34,853 bases of DNA from the NCBI RefSeq assembly GCF_900197875.1, contig NZ_FZMO01000501.1, positions 1 through 34,853 on the forward strand, in the 5' to 3' direction. The position numbers and the translations under genes were made by a program. This DNA is from Frankia canadensis. GTDB taxonomy: Bacteria > Actinomycetota > Actinomycetes > Frankiales > Frankiaceae. The notes under the pieces were generated by a model. It ran no database searches, was not told where the DNA came from, and worked only from the letters and a program-made list of their open reading frames with translations. Shown one piece after another: positions 24,863-32,541 of this stretch (its first letter is position 1; each line of letters begins with the position of its first letter).

Positions 24863-25629
24863 GGACGCACGTCCTTTCGTTCACGGTGTCGGTCCTTCAC
24901 GCTGTCGGCGTCACACAAGTCGGGCGCTGACCCGGCGGCATCGCACCGTCGGGGCTCCCGTCCGCGCCGGATGCCCGGCGAGCGCACCGATGCGGCCGTC
25001 CGCCCCGCGCCCGGCGCCGTTGCGTCATGGGCGGGACGATCGCGCCGACGACCGGCGGCGCCTGCGCCCACCTCCGAGATGGACGGCCTGGACACCGGCC
25101 GCGAACGAGGACCGCATTCTGACGGACGGGTCCGGCGCGCTCCGCATCGGGGTGTGTTTCGACACACTGGCGACATAGCGTCGCAAACTGGCGTCAACTC
25201 GGACATCATTGATGCACGCCGAGCAGTAGCCGTCCGGCGCGGCGATCACGGCGACACGCACGCACGCGGGCACCCAGTCGGGCACCGCGCGTGCCCCTCG
25301 ACCCTCTGGTCGCCCGGCCGGTGGCCGGCGGCGCGATGCGGGTTCTACCGCATCACATTCAGAGTGCGATCATATCGGGGAACTACACATAGCGGTTGTT
25401 GGATTGCCAGAGCTGTCTCTCCGTCGGTGCCGGCCTTCCGGCCACCCGTTCCGGATGGCACCCGCAGACGGCCAGCGCGACCCCGTCGGCGCGATTCCCG
25501 CGTTGCACGTCGCTTCGCCCGTTCGGCCAAGCCAACCTGGGCGGTGGCCAGAGAGCGTTATATTCTGCTTGCCGGACGTGACATACAGCGACGGTCTTCT
25601 TACGACAGCGAGGTCGGGCGGAGTCAACG
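24863..25629. other. Gene-free stretch with hairpins, upstream of two divergent genes
   Basis: No gene is supported in these 767 nt. A perfect hairpin GTGTGT-TTCG-ACACAC (UUCG-type tetraloop) lies at 25152-25167, followed at 25170-25184 by a second hairpin, GCGAC-ATAGC-GTCGC. The stretch 25340-25400 is AT-richer and may hold promoters. TATATT at about 25558-25563, 67 nt before the response regulator start, is a candidate -10, but no matching -35 is clear. Confidence 0.4.
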
Positions 25630-26328
25630 GTGTCAGACGAACTGGCGGACGGGTCCGGCGCCGGCAGCGCGGCGGTCTCCGCGCCCGCCACCGGATCCAT
25701 CAGGGTCTTCCTTCTCGACGACCATGAGGTGGTACGTCGCGGCCTGCGAGACCTCCTCGCCGAGGTCTCCGACGTCGAGGTGGTCGGCGAGGCCGGCCGC
25801 GCCGACGAGGCACTGCGGCAGATCATGGCGTTGCGCCCCAACGTCGCTGTCCTCGACGCACGGCTCGAGGACGGCAGCGGCATCGAGGTGTGCCGGCAGG
25901 TGCGCTCGGCCGATCCCCACATCGCCTGCCTCATCCTCACCTCCTTCGACGACGAGGAGGCGTTGTTCACCGCGATCATGGCGGGCGCGGCGGGCTATGT
26001 CCTCAAGCAGATCCGGGGCACCGCGCTCGTGGACGCCGTGCGCCAGGTGGCCGCCGGCAAGTCCCTGCTCGACCCGGCGGTGACCCCACGGGTGCTGGTG
26101 CGCCTGCGGGAGGGACCGGTTGAGGATGAGCGACTCGCCGGGCTCACCGACCAGGAGCGGCGAATCCTGCGCCTCATCGCCGAGGGGCTCACGAACCGGC
26201 AGATCGCCAATCGCATGTTCCTCGCCGAGAAGACCGTGAAGAACTACGTCTCCAGCATGCTGGCGAAGCTCGGCCTGGAAAGCCGCACCCAGGCCGCCGT
26301 CTTCGCCACCCGGCTCAACACCACCTGA
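25630..26328 (+). CDS. NarL/FixJ-type response regulator, DevR (DosR)-like
   Basis: 232 aa. The receiver domain (residues 24-140) has the acidic pair Asp30-Asp31 in FLLDDHEVVRRGL, phospho-acceptor Asp76 in VAVLDARLEDG, Thr104 and Lys126. The LuxR-type HTH (171-228) reads GLTDQERRILRLIAEGLTN, then IANRMFLAEKTVKNYVSSML. These stretches are very like mycobacterial DevR/DosR, the hypoxia and NO dormancy regulator. There is an extra Ala/Gly-rich 22-residue N-terminus. The start is GTG at 25630 with GGAG about 8 nt upstream. Its likely partner kinase lies convergently downstream. No DevR-type box is evident upstream. Confidence 0.92.
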   Translation: MSDELADGSGAGSAAVSAPATGSIRVFLLDDHEVVRRGLRDLLAEVSDVEVVGEAGRADEALRQIMALRPNVAVLDARLEDGSGIEVCRQVRSADPHIACLILTSFDDEEALFTAIMAGAAGYVLKQIRGTALVDAVRQVAAGKSLLDPAVTPRVLVRLREGPVEDERLAGLTDQERRILRLIAEGLTNRQIANRMFLAEKTVKNYVSSMLAKLGLESRTQAAVFATRLNTT

Positions 26329-26397
26329 GGATGCGGGCGCCACCCCGCGCCCACCGGGAAAAACCGCATACCTGGGGTTTCCGCCGTGGGAGGGATC

Positions 26398-28071
26398 TCA
26401 CCGCGGCGGAAACCCCTCGAGCGAGGGCACCACGCGCAGCGCCGCGGGTGGGGTGATGAGCGGGACCTGCCAGGTCACGGTCGTGCCGATACCGCTCTCA
26501 CCCGGGCCGAAGCCCATCCGGCCGCCGAGGTCGACAGCGCGTCGGCGCAGGTTCGCCAGCCCGCTGCTGCGCGAGGCGCCGCCCGGACCGCAGCCGTCGT
26601 CCCGGACCTCGACGAGCACGTCGACACCGGTCACCCGCAACAGCACGTCGATGCGGGTGGCCCGGGCGTGCCGGGCGATGTTCGACAGCGCCTCGCGCAG
26701 CGCCGCCAGCATGTGCGGGCGTATCGACGCCGGCACCCGGCGCTCGATCGGTCCGTCGACCCGGATCTGCGGCGTGATACCCAGCGCCCGTTCGGTCTGC
26801 GCGACGATCGCCCGGATCTCCCCGGCGAGATCGCCCCCCTCGTCGTCCACCAACGTCAGCGAGAAGATCGTCTGCCGGATGTCCGCGATAGTCTGGTCGA
26901 GCTCGTCGGCCGCGAGATGCAGCCGGGCGGTGGCCGGGCCGTCCACCGACCGGGCCAGGCTCTGCAGCTGCAGGCCGGTCGCGAACAGCCGCTGGATCAC
27001 GACGTCGTGCAGGTCGCGGGCGATCCGGTCACGTTCCTCGAAGACCGCGAGCCGCTCCCGGTCCCGATGGATGCGGGCGAGCTCCAGGGACAGCGCCGCC
27101 TGGCCGGCGAACGCCGCCGCCATCTCCAGGTCAGGCCCGCTGAACGGCACCGCCGAGCCCTCCGTGCCCAGCACGAGGATGCCCAGCGTCCGCCCGCCCG
27201 CCATCAGCGGCACCACCATGCCGTGCTCGGCCGGCGGATCCGGCGTGCCGGCATCGAACAGCGGGCCGCGGTCCGCCCCCACCAGCGCCGCCCGGCCGGT
27301 GCGCATCGCGTCGAGCAGCCGCGCCTCGTGGCGCAGGATCCGCCCGCGCAGCCGCTCCTCACCCTCCCCGTCGACCACGCCCACCACCAGGCCCTCGACG
27401 TCCTCGACGTCTGGCACGAGGATCACCGCGAGGCGGGCCGCGGTCACCTGCCGGGCGCGACGCGCGACCAGGCCGAGTGCCTCCTGCGGATCCGCGACGG
27501 ACAGCAGTGCCGTCGTGATCTCGGCGCTCGCGTGCAGCCACGCCTGGCGGCGCCGGGTCGCCTCGTAGAGCCGGGTGTGGCCGATGGCGAACCCGGCGGC
27601 GGCGGCGAGCGCGCCGACGAGCGCCTCGTCGGGCGCGGTGAACGCGCCGCTGCTGCCCCTGCCGACCAGCAGCAGCGCGCCGAACACCTCCCCGCGCACC
27701 GCGATCGGCACATGCAGGAACGCGCTGTCGGCGGCGAGACGCGGCGGGCACCGATCACGCAGGCTCTCTGCGACCAGGCCACGCCCCATCGGCAGCAGCC
27801 CTAGCAGCGCCCCCGCGCCGTCGGCGGCGTCGCCGGCCTCGGCGGCGTCGGCCGGGAAGACCTCGGCGACCTCGCCCGCCTCGCCCAGCAGGCCCAGGGC
27901 GCCCCCCTCGGCGCCGACCAGCCGGATGGCGGCCTCGACGACACGGCACAACGTCACCGGAAGACTGCGCTCCTGCGCGATCTCGACGATCCCGCCGAGC
28001 AGACCGTCCAGCCGCGACCGGTCATCGCCCGCCGGGGGCCCGGTCCGCCCGCCGGCGGGCGTCTCAGCCAT
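26398..28071 (-). CDS. GAF-GAF sensor histidine kinase, DevS/DosT-like
   Basis: 557 aa, soluble. GAF domains lie at about 35-170 and 180-330. The HisKA_3 dimerisation helix has phospho-acceptor His355 in ERDRIARDLHDVVIQ, then RLFATGLQLQ, as in DevS. The HATPase domain has the N-box region REALSNIARHARA, the G-box DDGCGPGG and SSGLANLRRRAVDLGG. This is the domain layout of the mycobacterial heme sensors DevS and DosT. In GAF-1 the stretch before FLHVPIAVRGEVFG reads RCPPRLAADSA and does not carry the HPPM-like segment I associate with that group, so heme binding is not claimed. The gene faces the response regulator gene tail to tail, 69 nt apart; no clear terminator is seen between them. Confidence 0.9.
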   Translation of the reverse strand: MAETPAGGRTGPPAGDDRSRLDGLLGGIVEIAQERSLPVTLCRVVEAAIRLVGAEGGALGLLGEAGEVAEVFPADAAEAGDAADGAGALLGLLPMGRGLVAESLRDRCPPRLAADSAFLHVPIAVRGEVFGALLLVGRGSSGAFTAPDEALVGALAAAAGFAIGHTRLYEATRRRQAWLHASAEITTALLSVADPQEALGLVARRARQVTAARLAVILVPDVEDVEGLVVGVVDGEGEERLRGRILRHEARLLDAMRTGRAALVGADRGPLFDAGTPDPPAEHGMVVPLMAGGRTLGILVLGTEGSAVPFSGPDLEMAAAFAGQAALSLELARIHRDRERLAVFEERDRIARDLHDVVIQRLFATGLQLQSLARSVDGPATARLHLAADELDQTIADIRQTIFSLTLVDDEGGDLAGEIRAIVAQTERALGITPQIRVDGPIERRVPASIRPHMLAALREALSNIARHARATRIDVLLRVTGVDVLVEVRDDGCGPGGASRSSGLANLRRRAVDLGGRMGFGPGESGIGTTVTWQVPLITPPAALRVVPSLEGFPPR

Positions 28072-28276
28072 CCGTCATCGGGCGGCTCGCCCGTCCTCGC
28101 GCACGACATCCCCTCGCTCCCCCGACCGCCCACCTGGCGCGGAGGAAGGCCGACCGCGGTGGTTCGCTCTGCCCCGCAGGATATCCACCGGAATCACCCC
28201 GGGGAGCACGCTGACCACGCACCGCCGATCGTGCGTCAACGCCGCGCGTCACTCCCCGCCCGCGATCCGGGCCACG

Positions 28277-28282
28277 TAAGGT
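28277..28282 (+). promoter_or_regulatory. -10 box for a leaderless leader-peptide transcript
   Basis: TAAGGT fits the TANNNT -10 pattern and ends 6 nt before the ATG of the 28-aa leader peptide. Transcription would therefore begin at or next to the A of the start codon, giving a leaderless mRNA. No good -35 is visible at the usual distance, which is common for such promoters. Confidence 0.5.
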
Positions 28283-28288
28283 GGGGGC

Positions 28289-28375
28289 ATGGCAGCGCCC
28301 CGCCTCCTCCTGCACCGCGATCGCGTGACGGATCTGGGCCGGATCGCCAGCGCGGCCTGTACCGGCCGGGCCTGA
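28289..28375 (+). CDS. Putative cysteine-responsive leader peptide (attenuator uORF)
   Basis: 28 aa, beginning MAAPRLLLHRDRVTDLGRIA and ending SAACTGRA. It fits the actinobacterial sulfur-gene leader peptides, short products with an Arg-x-x-Asp-Leu-x-Arg-Ile/Val-x-Ser-Ala-x-Cys end placed ahead of cysteine and sulfur metabolism genes. The lone Cys codon (TGT) is the 24th, five codons before the stop. Ribosome stalling there when cysteinyl-tRNA is short would alter folding of the GC-rich RNA that follows. The -10 box places transcription start at the ATG. Downstream on the same strand are cysteine dioxygenase and rhodanese, which supports the assignment. The 526-nt gap to the first of these is long for an attenuator. 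Confidence 0.65.
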   Translation: MAAPRLLLHRDRVTDLGRIASAACTGRA

Positions 28376-28901
28376 GGCGCCGCCGGCGGCTCCGCGCCGT
28401 TCCCGCCCCGCGCCCGCACCTTCCCGGGTGATCGTCCGTCGTGATCGTCCCGCCCCTCCTCTCTATGTCCGTGTCGCACCATGGCCGTCCCGAGAGCTAC
28501 GGACGGTGAGCGGCTCCGGTCGGTAGAGGCGCCGGGAACGGCTCGCGGACCGGTCCTTTCGAGCCACCGCCGGGGCTACCCGTCGGGTGCGCCGGGGCCG
28601 CGCCGGAAGATCGCCCGCGTTGGTCGGCGAAGGCCCAGCCGATGCCCACGCCGCCGCGCGGATCCGTGTCCCGGGGCAGCCCGGCCAGGCGCGTGGATCC
28701 CGCCGCGGCCGGCGACGCTCACCCGCCCGCGCCGGCGGGCGCGACTGAGCCGGCGGCAGGCGAGCGCCGAGCCGTCCGGCGCCCACCGCCGACGACGCCG
28801 CCCACGCCGGTGCCAGCGGTCACCAGCCCGGACCTGCCCCCGGGCCGCTCGGCCCCGTCCCACCCTGCCGTGTCGTTCCGACCGTCTATCTGGGAGTCCT
28901 C
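28376..28901 (+). other. Long 5' region between leader peptide and cysteine dioxygenase
   Basis: No gene is supported here. Immediately after the leader stop comes a dense GC inverted-repeat zone, including the perfect palindrome GCCGCCGGCGGC and flanking GGCGC/GCGCC arms (about 28376-28402), which could form the attenuator hairpins. The remainder is Pro/Arg-coding-like GC-rich sequence in all frames, with no convincing start or ribosome binding site. Confidence 0.4.
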
Positions 28902-29501
28902 GTGCCTCTGCTGCATCCGGCGCTGCTCGTCGCCGGAACGGTCCCGCGCCCCGCGCCGTACCTGCCGGCCGAGTGCCTCAGCGACGAGCCGGAACGCCTG
29001 GGCCTGACCGCCCTGCGCCGGCTGGCGTCCACGCTGGCCGCGGCGCCCGAGGTCTGGCGCCCGGTGATCCGCCACCACGCGGACCGCCGGTGGTACACCC
29101 GCCTGCTCCTGTCCGCGTCGGTCGAGGTGTGGTTGATCGGGTGGTATCCGGGGCAGCAGACCGAGGTGCACGACCACGGTGGGGCCCTCGGCGCGCTGGC
29201 CGTCGCCGACGGGTCCGTCGAGGAGGACCAGTATGATCGACGGTGGCGGCTCACCCGGGTGCGCGAGCACCGCGGCGGCGCCACAGTCGGCTTCGGTGCC
29301 GCGCATATCCACCGGGTGGCCAACCGAGGGCTGACGCCGGCCACGACGATCCACGCCTACTCCCCGCCCGAGCTGCCGCTCCGGTACGGGCCGAGCGCTG
29401 GCGACGCCACCGCGACGGCCGGCATCATCGGGTCCCAGCCCACCGCCCTGATCGACCCGAGCCGCGCCGAGACGGTCGCGGCGGGCGCGGCGGCACGATG
29501 A
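28902..29501 (+). CDS. Cysteine dioxygenase family protein
   Basis: 199 aa. Cysteine dioxygenase is a mononuclear iron enzyme that oxidises cysteine to cysteine sulfinate with O2. The cupin motif 1 is clear: WLIGWYPGQQTEVHDHGG followed by GALAVADGSVEEDQY. The third iron ligand is the His of AAHIHRVANRG. Together they give the 3-His iron site of the family. GTG at 28902 has GGGAG 5 nt upstream. The stop overlaps the rhodanese start (ATGA), so the two are coupled. A cysteine-type leader peptide 526 nt upstream suggests control by cysteine supply. The exact thiol substrate (cysteine or 3-mercaptopropionate) cannot be told from these motifs. Confidence 0.88.
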   Translation: MPLLHPALLVAGTVPRPAPYLPAECLSDEPERLGLTALRRLASTLAAAPEVWRPVIRHHADRRWYTRLLLSASVEVWLIGWYPGQQTEVHDHGGALGALAVADGSVEEDQYDRRWRLTRVREHRGGATVGFGAAHIHRVANRGLTPATTIHAYSPPELPLRYGPSAGDATATAGIIGSQPTALIDPSRAETVAAGAAAR

Positions 29502-29944
29502 GCGGCGCCTGCGCGGGGCCGGGCCGAGACCAGCCGCAGGGCAGGGACCAGCCGCAGGGCGGCGGGAGCCGGATCGACGCGATGCTCGCCGCCGCCCGGT
29601 CCCGTCTGCGCCGGCTGGAACCGGCCGAGGCGGCACACGCGCTGGCCGAGGCCGGCGGCGTGCTCGTGGACATCCGGCCGGCGGCCCAGCGGGCCGCGGA
29701 GGGCGAGATTCCCGGCGCCGTGATCGTCGAGCGCAACGTCCTGGAATGGCGGTTCGACCCCACGAGCGACGCGCGGCTGCCGTTCGCGACAAGCGACGAT
29801 CTTCAGGTCATCGTGATCTGCTCCGAGGGCTACACGTCGAGCCTCGCCGCGGACGCGCTGCGCCAGCTCGGCCTGCACCGTGCCACCGACGTCATCGGCG
29901 GTTACCACGCGTGGGCCGCCGCCGGGCTGCCCACCACGGGGTGA
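29498..29944 (+). CDS. Rhodanese-like sulfurtransferase
   Basis: 148 aa, a single rhodanese domain. It has LVDIRPAAQRAAEGEIPGA (the CH2A region), and the active-site loop CSEGYTS with the sulfur-carrying Cys, followed by SLAADALRQLGL and DVIGGYHAWAAAGLP at the end. These enzymes move sulfane sulfur to acceptors such as thiols or cyanide. The ATG overlaps the cysteine dioxygenase stop as ATGA. The first 30 residues contain a short RDQPQG repeat and are probably disordered. The pairing suggests a role in disposing of or using sulfur released by cysteine catabolism. Confidence 0.9.
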   Translation: MSGACAGPGRDQPQGRDQPQGGGSRIDAMLAAARSRLRRLEPAEAAHALAEAGGVLVDIRPAAQRAAEGEIPGAVIVERNVLEWRFDPTSDARLPFATSDDLQVIVICSEGYTSSLAADALRQLGLHRATDVIGGYHAWAAAGLPTTG

Positions 29945-30652
29945 CCAGAAACACAACTCCCCCATCCCGACCCGCGCCGGCCCGGCCAGCGCCGCGAGGT
30001 CGGTTGACAGCCTGAAGCCGCTACCCCGAACGGGGCGCAACGCGCTTGCACCAGCAAAGCGATCGGGTGTGGTTCTCGGCACACTTCATGGCACAAATCG
30101 ACCCAAAAGTGCCAGATGGCCGCCGCCGCGCGCGCCCGACACGTGCCCGCAACCAGGCTGAGACGCAGCTTGCACCCCCATTCCGGGCCTCCCCGCCGGT
30201 GCACCCGCGCGACCTGTCGGACAGTCGACAGCGATCTTTTGGATGCTCGTTTCCGCTGCCCAACAGCGATTCCGGGCACACCTGTGGGCCACCGCACACC
30301 GCCCGCCGCCCGCCGCCCAAGATCGCGAAACGGTCGCGCCGGGTCACCTCACCCGGTCGCCGCGCGCCCTCGAACGAGTCTCAAGTGGCTCCGGACGTTC
30401 GCGTTCCGGAACCCTTGCTATCCGGTCGAGAGGCGTCTACGTTCCTCGGTTAACGAGGCGAGACGGGATCGTTTCCGGGCGAGGCCGCCCCCGGTATGCC
30501 AGGTAAATGGCGCCGGCGGCGGATTCCCTCGGGACCTTCCGGTGGCATCTCGCCTCACCGCGGTTGACCTGCCTGTCTGGGTGTGCGTTACGCCGGATTT
30601 GGCGGTCTGCACAGCAAACGTGTCCGCCTTTGCAACGTCAGCAGGAGACGGT
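29945..30652. other. Gene-free stretch upstream of the WhiB unit
   Basis: No gene is supported. Short inverted repeats include CCCC-GAAC-GGGG (30024-30035), CTGTC-G-GACAG (30214-30224) and CCTCG-GTTAA-CGAGG (about 30445-30459). TTGACC at 30564-30569 followed about 18 nt later by TACGCC is a weak promoter candidate for the WhiB unit. The length leaves room for a small RNA, but I see no defined one. Confidence 0.35.
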
Positions 30653-30739
30653 ATGCCCAGTCAGCTCAATGTGCCTTTTGCCCGAAGTGTCGCCTCACTC
30701 GGCTTCCGGTCCTCGTGCCACTGTGGCGGCGCACGATGA
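30653..30739 (+). CDS. Short upstream ORF overlapping whiB
   Basis: 28 aa, MPSQLNVPFARSVASLGFRS ending SCHCGGAR. It has a good ribosome binding site (CAGGAG, about 7 nt before ATG), whereas the whiB ATG has none. Its TGA (30737-30739) overlaps the whiB ATG (30736-30738) as ATGA, so whiB translation is probably coupled to it. Two Cys codons close together near its end would make translation sensitive to cysteine supply, but this is speculation. It is not obviously related to the leader at 28289. It could instead mean that ribosomes simply enter here. Confidence 0.5.
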   Translation: MPSQLNVPFARSVASLGFRSSCHCGGAR

Positions 30740-31110
30740 GCGCCGGCGTACCCGTCCTTCCCGGCCGCGATCTGCCTCCGCAGCCCTTCGGCGCCGGCTG
30801 GCCCGCGTACTGGCGCCAGGACGCCGCGTGCCGTGACGGCGACCCGGACGCCTTCTTCCCGCCGGACGGCCGTAACACCAAGGCCCGCGCCGCCGCGGAG
30901 TCCCGCGCACGCAAGATCTGCTCCGAGTGCCCGGTGCAGCGCCCCTGCCTCGCCACCGCGATCTTCCGCCAGGAGGAGCACGGTGTCTGGGGTGGGCTGA
31001 CCTCGGACGAGCGGTCCTCCGTCGTCCCCCGCGGCCGCCTCAGCGCCGAAGACGCCCTGCTGTTCGCCGACCGCCTGCTGCTGCCCTCCTCCGCCTCCAT
31101 CGCCGGCTGA
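30736..31110 (+). CDS. WhiB-family iron-sulfur transcription factor
   Basis: 124 aa. Wbl proteins bind a 4Fe-4S cluster and act with the principal sigma factor on transcription in actinobacteria, sensing redox or NO. The four cluster cysteines are Cys32 (DAACRDGDPDAFFP) and Cys62, Cys65 and Cys71 (ICSECPVQRPC). The turn GVWGGLTSDER follows at 83-93, and a basic stretch is short and weak. The ATG has no ribosome binding site of its own but overlaps the stop of a 28-codon upstream ORF. Which Wbl subclass it belongs to I cannot say. Followed by an unusual cluster of GGATATCC repeats. Confidence 0.93.
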   Translation: MSAGVPVLPGRDLPPQPFGAGWPAYWRQDAACRDGDPDAFFPPDGRNTKARAAAESRARKICSECPVQRPCLATAIFRQEEHGVWGGLTSDERSSVVPRGRLSAEDALLFADRLLLPSSASIAG

Positions 31111-31115
31111 TCACC

Positions 31116-31220
31116 GGCACGGATATCCGGTGACGCCGGGTATCCGTGACACACCCGGGATATCCAGGTGTGGCAGAGCGCCGTGATGACGGATACCTGC
31201 CGCACCCGGATATCCAGATC
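31116..31220. repeat. Cluster of GGATATCC palindromes and related inverted repeats
   Basis: Perfect 8-bp palindromes GGATATCC occur at 31121, 31158 and 31208, with near copies GGTATCC (about 31138) and GGATACC (about 31190). Longer hairpins are possible: CACGGATA pairs with TATCCGTG (31118-31146), and CACACC pairs with GGTGTG around the second copy. The cluster starts 10 nt after the whiB stop. It may be a complex terminator, an iterated protein-binding site or a small structured RNA. Confidence 0.55.
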
Positions 31221-31410
31221 CGTCCCACCGGACGGCAGCGGGTGTACCCACCTCGATGCCGGATCTCCCCATTGACGAGCACAGCCCCCGCCCGGCAGGC
31301 TGCGAGCCACCGCCCGCGGTTCGCGGGACGGTCGAGATCCGGGAGACGGCAGTAGACGTGACGGACGCGGACACACGGGCACGGCGGCCTGCGACGGTGC
31401 GAGTGCCTCG

Positions 31411-31956
31411 ATGAGGCCGCCGCGTCGCCTGCTGCTTCTGCGCCACGCGAAGTCCGACTGGGCCGACGGGGCGACGCCGGACGTGGACCGCCCGCTGTCG
31501 GCGGCCGGTCGGCGCGGCTGCGAACTCGTCGCCCGCCATCTGTCCGACGCCGGTCTCGCGCCCGACCTGATCCTCTGCTCGGCCGCGCTGCGCACCAGGC
31601 AGACCGTCGAGGGCATCGCCGGGGCGCTACCGGCGAGCGTCCCCGTCCTGGTCGAGGACCGGCTGTACCTGGCGGAGCCGCAGGCCCTGCTGGAGCGGTT
31701 GCAGGAGGTCGATGACGGGGTGCCGAGCGTCCTGCTGGTGGGGCACAATCCGGGCATCCACGCGCTGGCTGTGGCGCTGCTGGCCCCGCCGGAGCGCCAC
31801 CGGATCGCCACCTTCCCGACGGCGGCGCTCGCCGTCGAGGACCTCGCCGTGTCCCGCTGGGCCGAGCTCGGCCAGGACACCACCCGGCTGGTCGCGTTCG
31901 TCACTCCCCGCCAGCTGCGCGAGTCGGCCGGTGCCGCGGGCGGCGACGCCGGCTGA
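31411..31956 (+). CDS. sixA: SixA-like phosphohistidine phosphatase (histidine phosphatase superfamily)
   Basis: 181 aa. The N-terminal RHG-type motif LLLLRHAKSDW contains the catalytic His. Downstream come LSAAGRRGCELVARHL, ILCSAALRTRQTVE and the second His in LVGHNPGIHALA, matching the SixA branch, which removes phosphate from phosphohistidine in proteins. The ATG at 31411 precedes RPPRRLLLLRHA. The 300 nt upstream hold the GGATATCC cluster and no gene. No HPt partner is nearby. Substrate is not evident. Confidence 0.88.
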   Translation: MRPPRRLLLLRHAKSDWADGATPDVDRPLSAAGRRGCELVARHLSDAGLAPDLILCSAALRTRQTVEGIAGALPASVPVLVEDRLYLAEPQALLERLQEVDDGVPSVLLVGHNPGIHALAVALLAPPERHRIATFPTAALAVEDLAVSRWAELGQDTTRLVAFVTPRQLRESAGAAGGDAG

Positions 31957-31977
31957 GACGCGGGCGGGCGACATCCG

Positions 31978-32017
31978 GGCGAGCGGCGGCCGGGCGAGCG
32001 GCGGCCGGGCGAGCGGA
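31978..32017 (+). repeat. 15-nt tandem repeat, about 2.7 copies
   Basis: GGGCGAGCGGCGGCC is repeated twice exactly, with a third partial copy, just after the sixA stop. Non-coding; probably of slippage origin. Confidence 0.7.
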
Positions 32018-32079
32018 CATGACTGGCACCGGGCGGAGACCTCGGCACCCGCCGGCCGGGACCCGGCGCCCGGCGGCGT

Positions 32080-32113
32080 CGTCGTGGGCCCGCCTGACGT
32101 GCGGGCCCCGACG
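32080..32113. terminator. Bidirectional terminator hairpin
   Basis: GGGCCCGC-CTGACGT-GCGGGCCC gives an 8-bp GC stem, extended by CGTCG/CGACG across one bulged T. It lies between convergent sixA and the small membrane protein gene, 20 nt from the latter's stop. Confidence 0.65.
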
Positions 32114-32132
32114 ACTCGGCTCACCGGCACGC

Positions 32133-32324
32133 TCAGTAGGCCTGCTCCATGATCCGCGAGGCGAGGGCGATGGCCGCTCCGCCGACCACCAGCACCGCCG
32201 TCACGATCCACAGCGCCGTGGAGGCGAGCGGGAGGGCGATGGCCCCGACGACGAAGCCCGCGATAATCAGCAGCACCGCAAGCCACGAACCCGTGTTCGC
32301 CTTGTGGTGACCGGTCTCAGCCAC
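32133..32324 (-). CDS. Small membrane protein, DUF6704-like
   Basis: 63 aa. A short polar start, GHHKANTGSWLAVLLIIAGF, leads into a first helix, and a second helix (LWIVTAVLVVGGAAIALAS) follows. The pattern HxxNTxxWxAV followed by a GF-type helix is that of the small actinobacterial two-helix proteins now called DUF6704 (typically HGNTPAAWTAV), of unknown function. GTG at 32322-32324 has CAGGAG 5 nt upstream. The frame is open further up, but that part is Arg/Pro-rich shadow. It lies downstream of otsA, separated by a strong palindrome. Confidence 0.75.
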   Translation of the reverse strand: MAETGHHKANTGSWLAVLLIIAGFVVGAIALPLASTALWIVTAVLVVGGAAIALASRIMEQAY

Positions 32325-32346
32325 GTCCACTCCTGTTCGTCCGTTG

Positions 32347-32366
32347 CGCCGGCCCGCGGGCCGGCG
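32347..32366 (-). terminator. 20-bp GC palindrome between otsA and the small membrane protein
   Basis: CGCCGGCCCGCGGGCCGGCG is a perfect palindrome. It lies 175 nt past the otsA stop and just upstream of the small protein's ribosome binding site; it could terminate otsA transcription or act as an operator. Confidence 0.45.
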
Positions 32367-32541
32367 GCGCGTCGGTCTCCCACCGCATGGCGCCCGCTGC
32401 GAGACTACCCGCGATCGGCGGCCGGGTTCCCGGCTGGCGAGGCGCCCGGCCCGGGCCCTGTGGCCCACTCGGGCGGGCGGTCCGGCCGGTGTCGCGCGGG
32501 CGGACCGGCTCGGTCACCGTTCGCGTGCGGGGGCGCCGGGC

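Noticed and set aside
21836-26083. A 1415-codon plus-strand open frame
   Set aside because: It crosses an MFS gene, a terminator hairpin and an opposite-strand gene in a frame of Arg/Gly-rich low complexity; not a gene.
26329-26397. A bidirectional terminator between the response regulator and kinase genes
   Set aside because: Only short, bulged repeats are seen; no stem strong enough to support a call.
28481-29236. A 251-codon plus-strand ORF overlapping cysteine dioxygenase
   Set aside because: Arg/Pro-rich composition, no domain, and it overlaps the clear cysteine dioxygenase frame.
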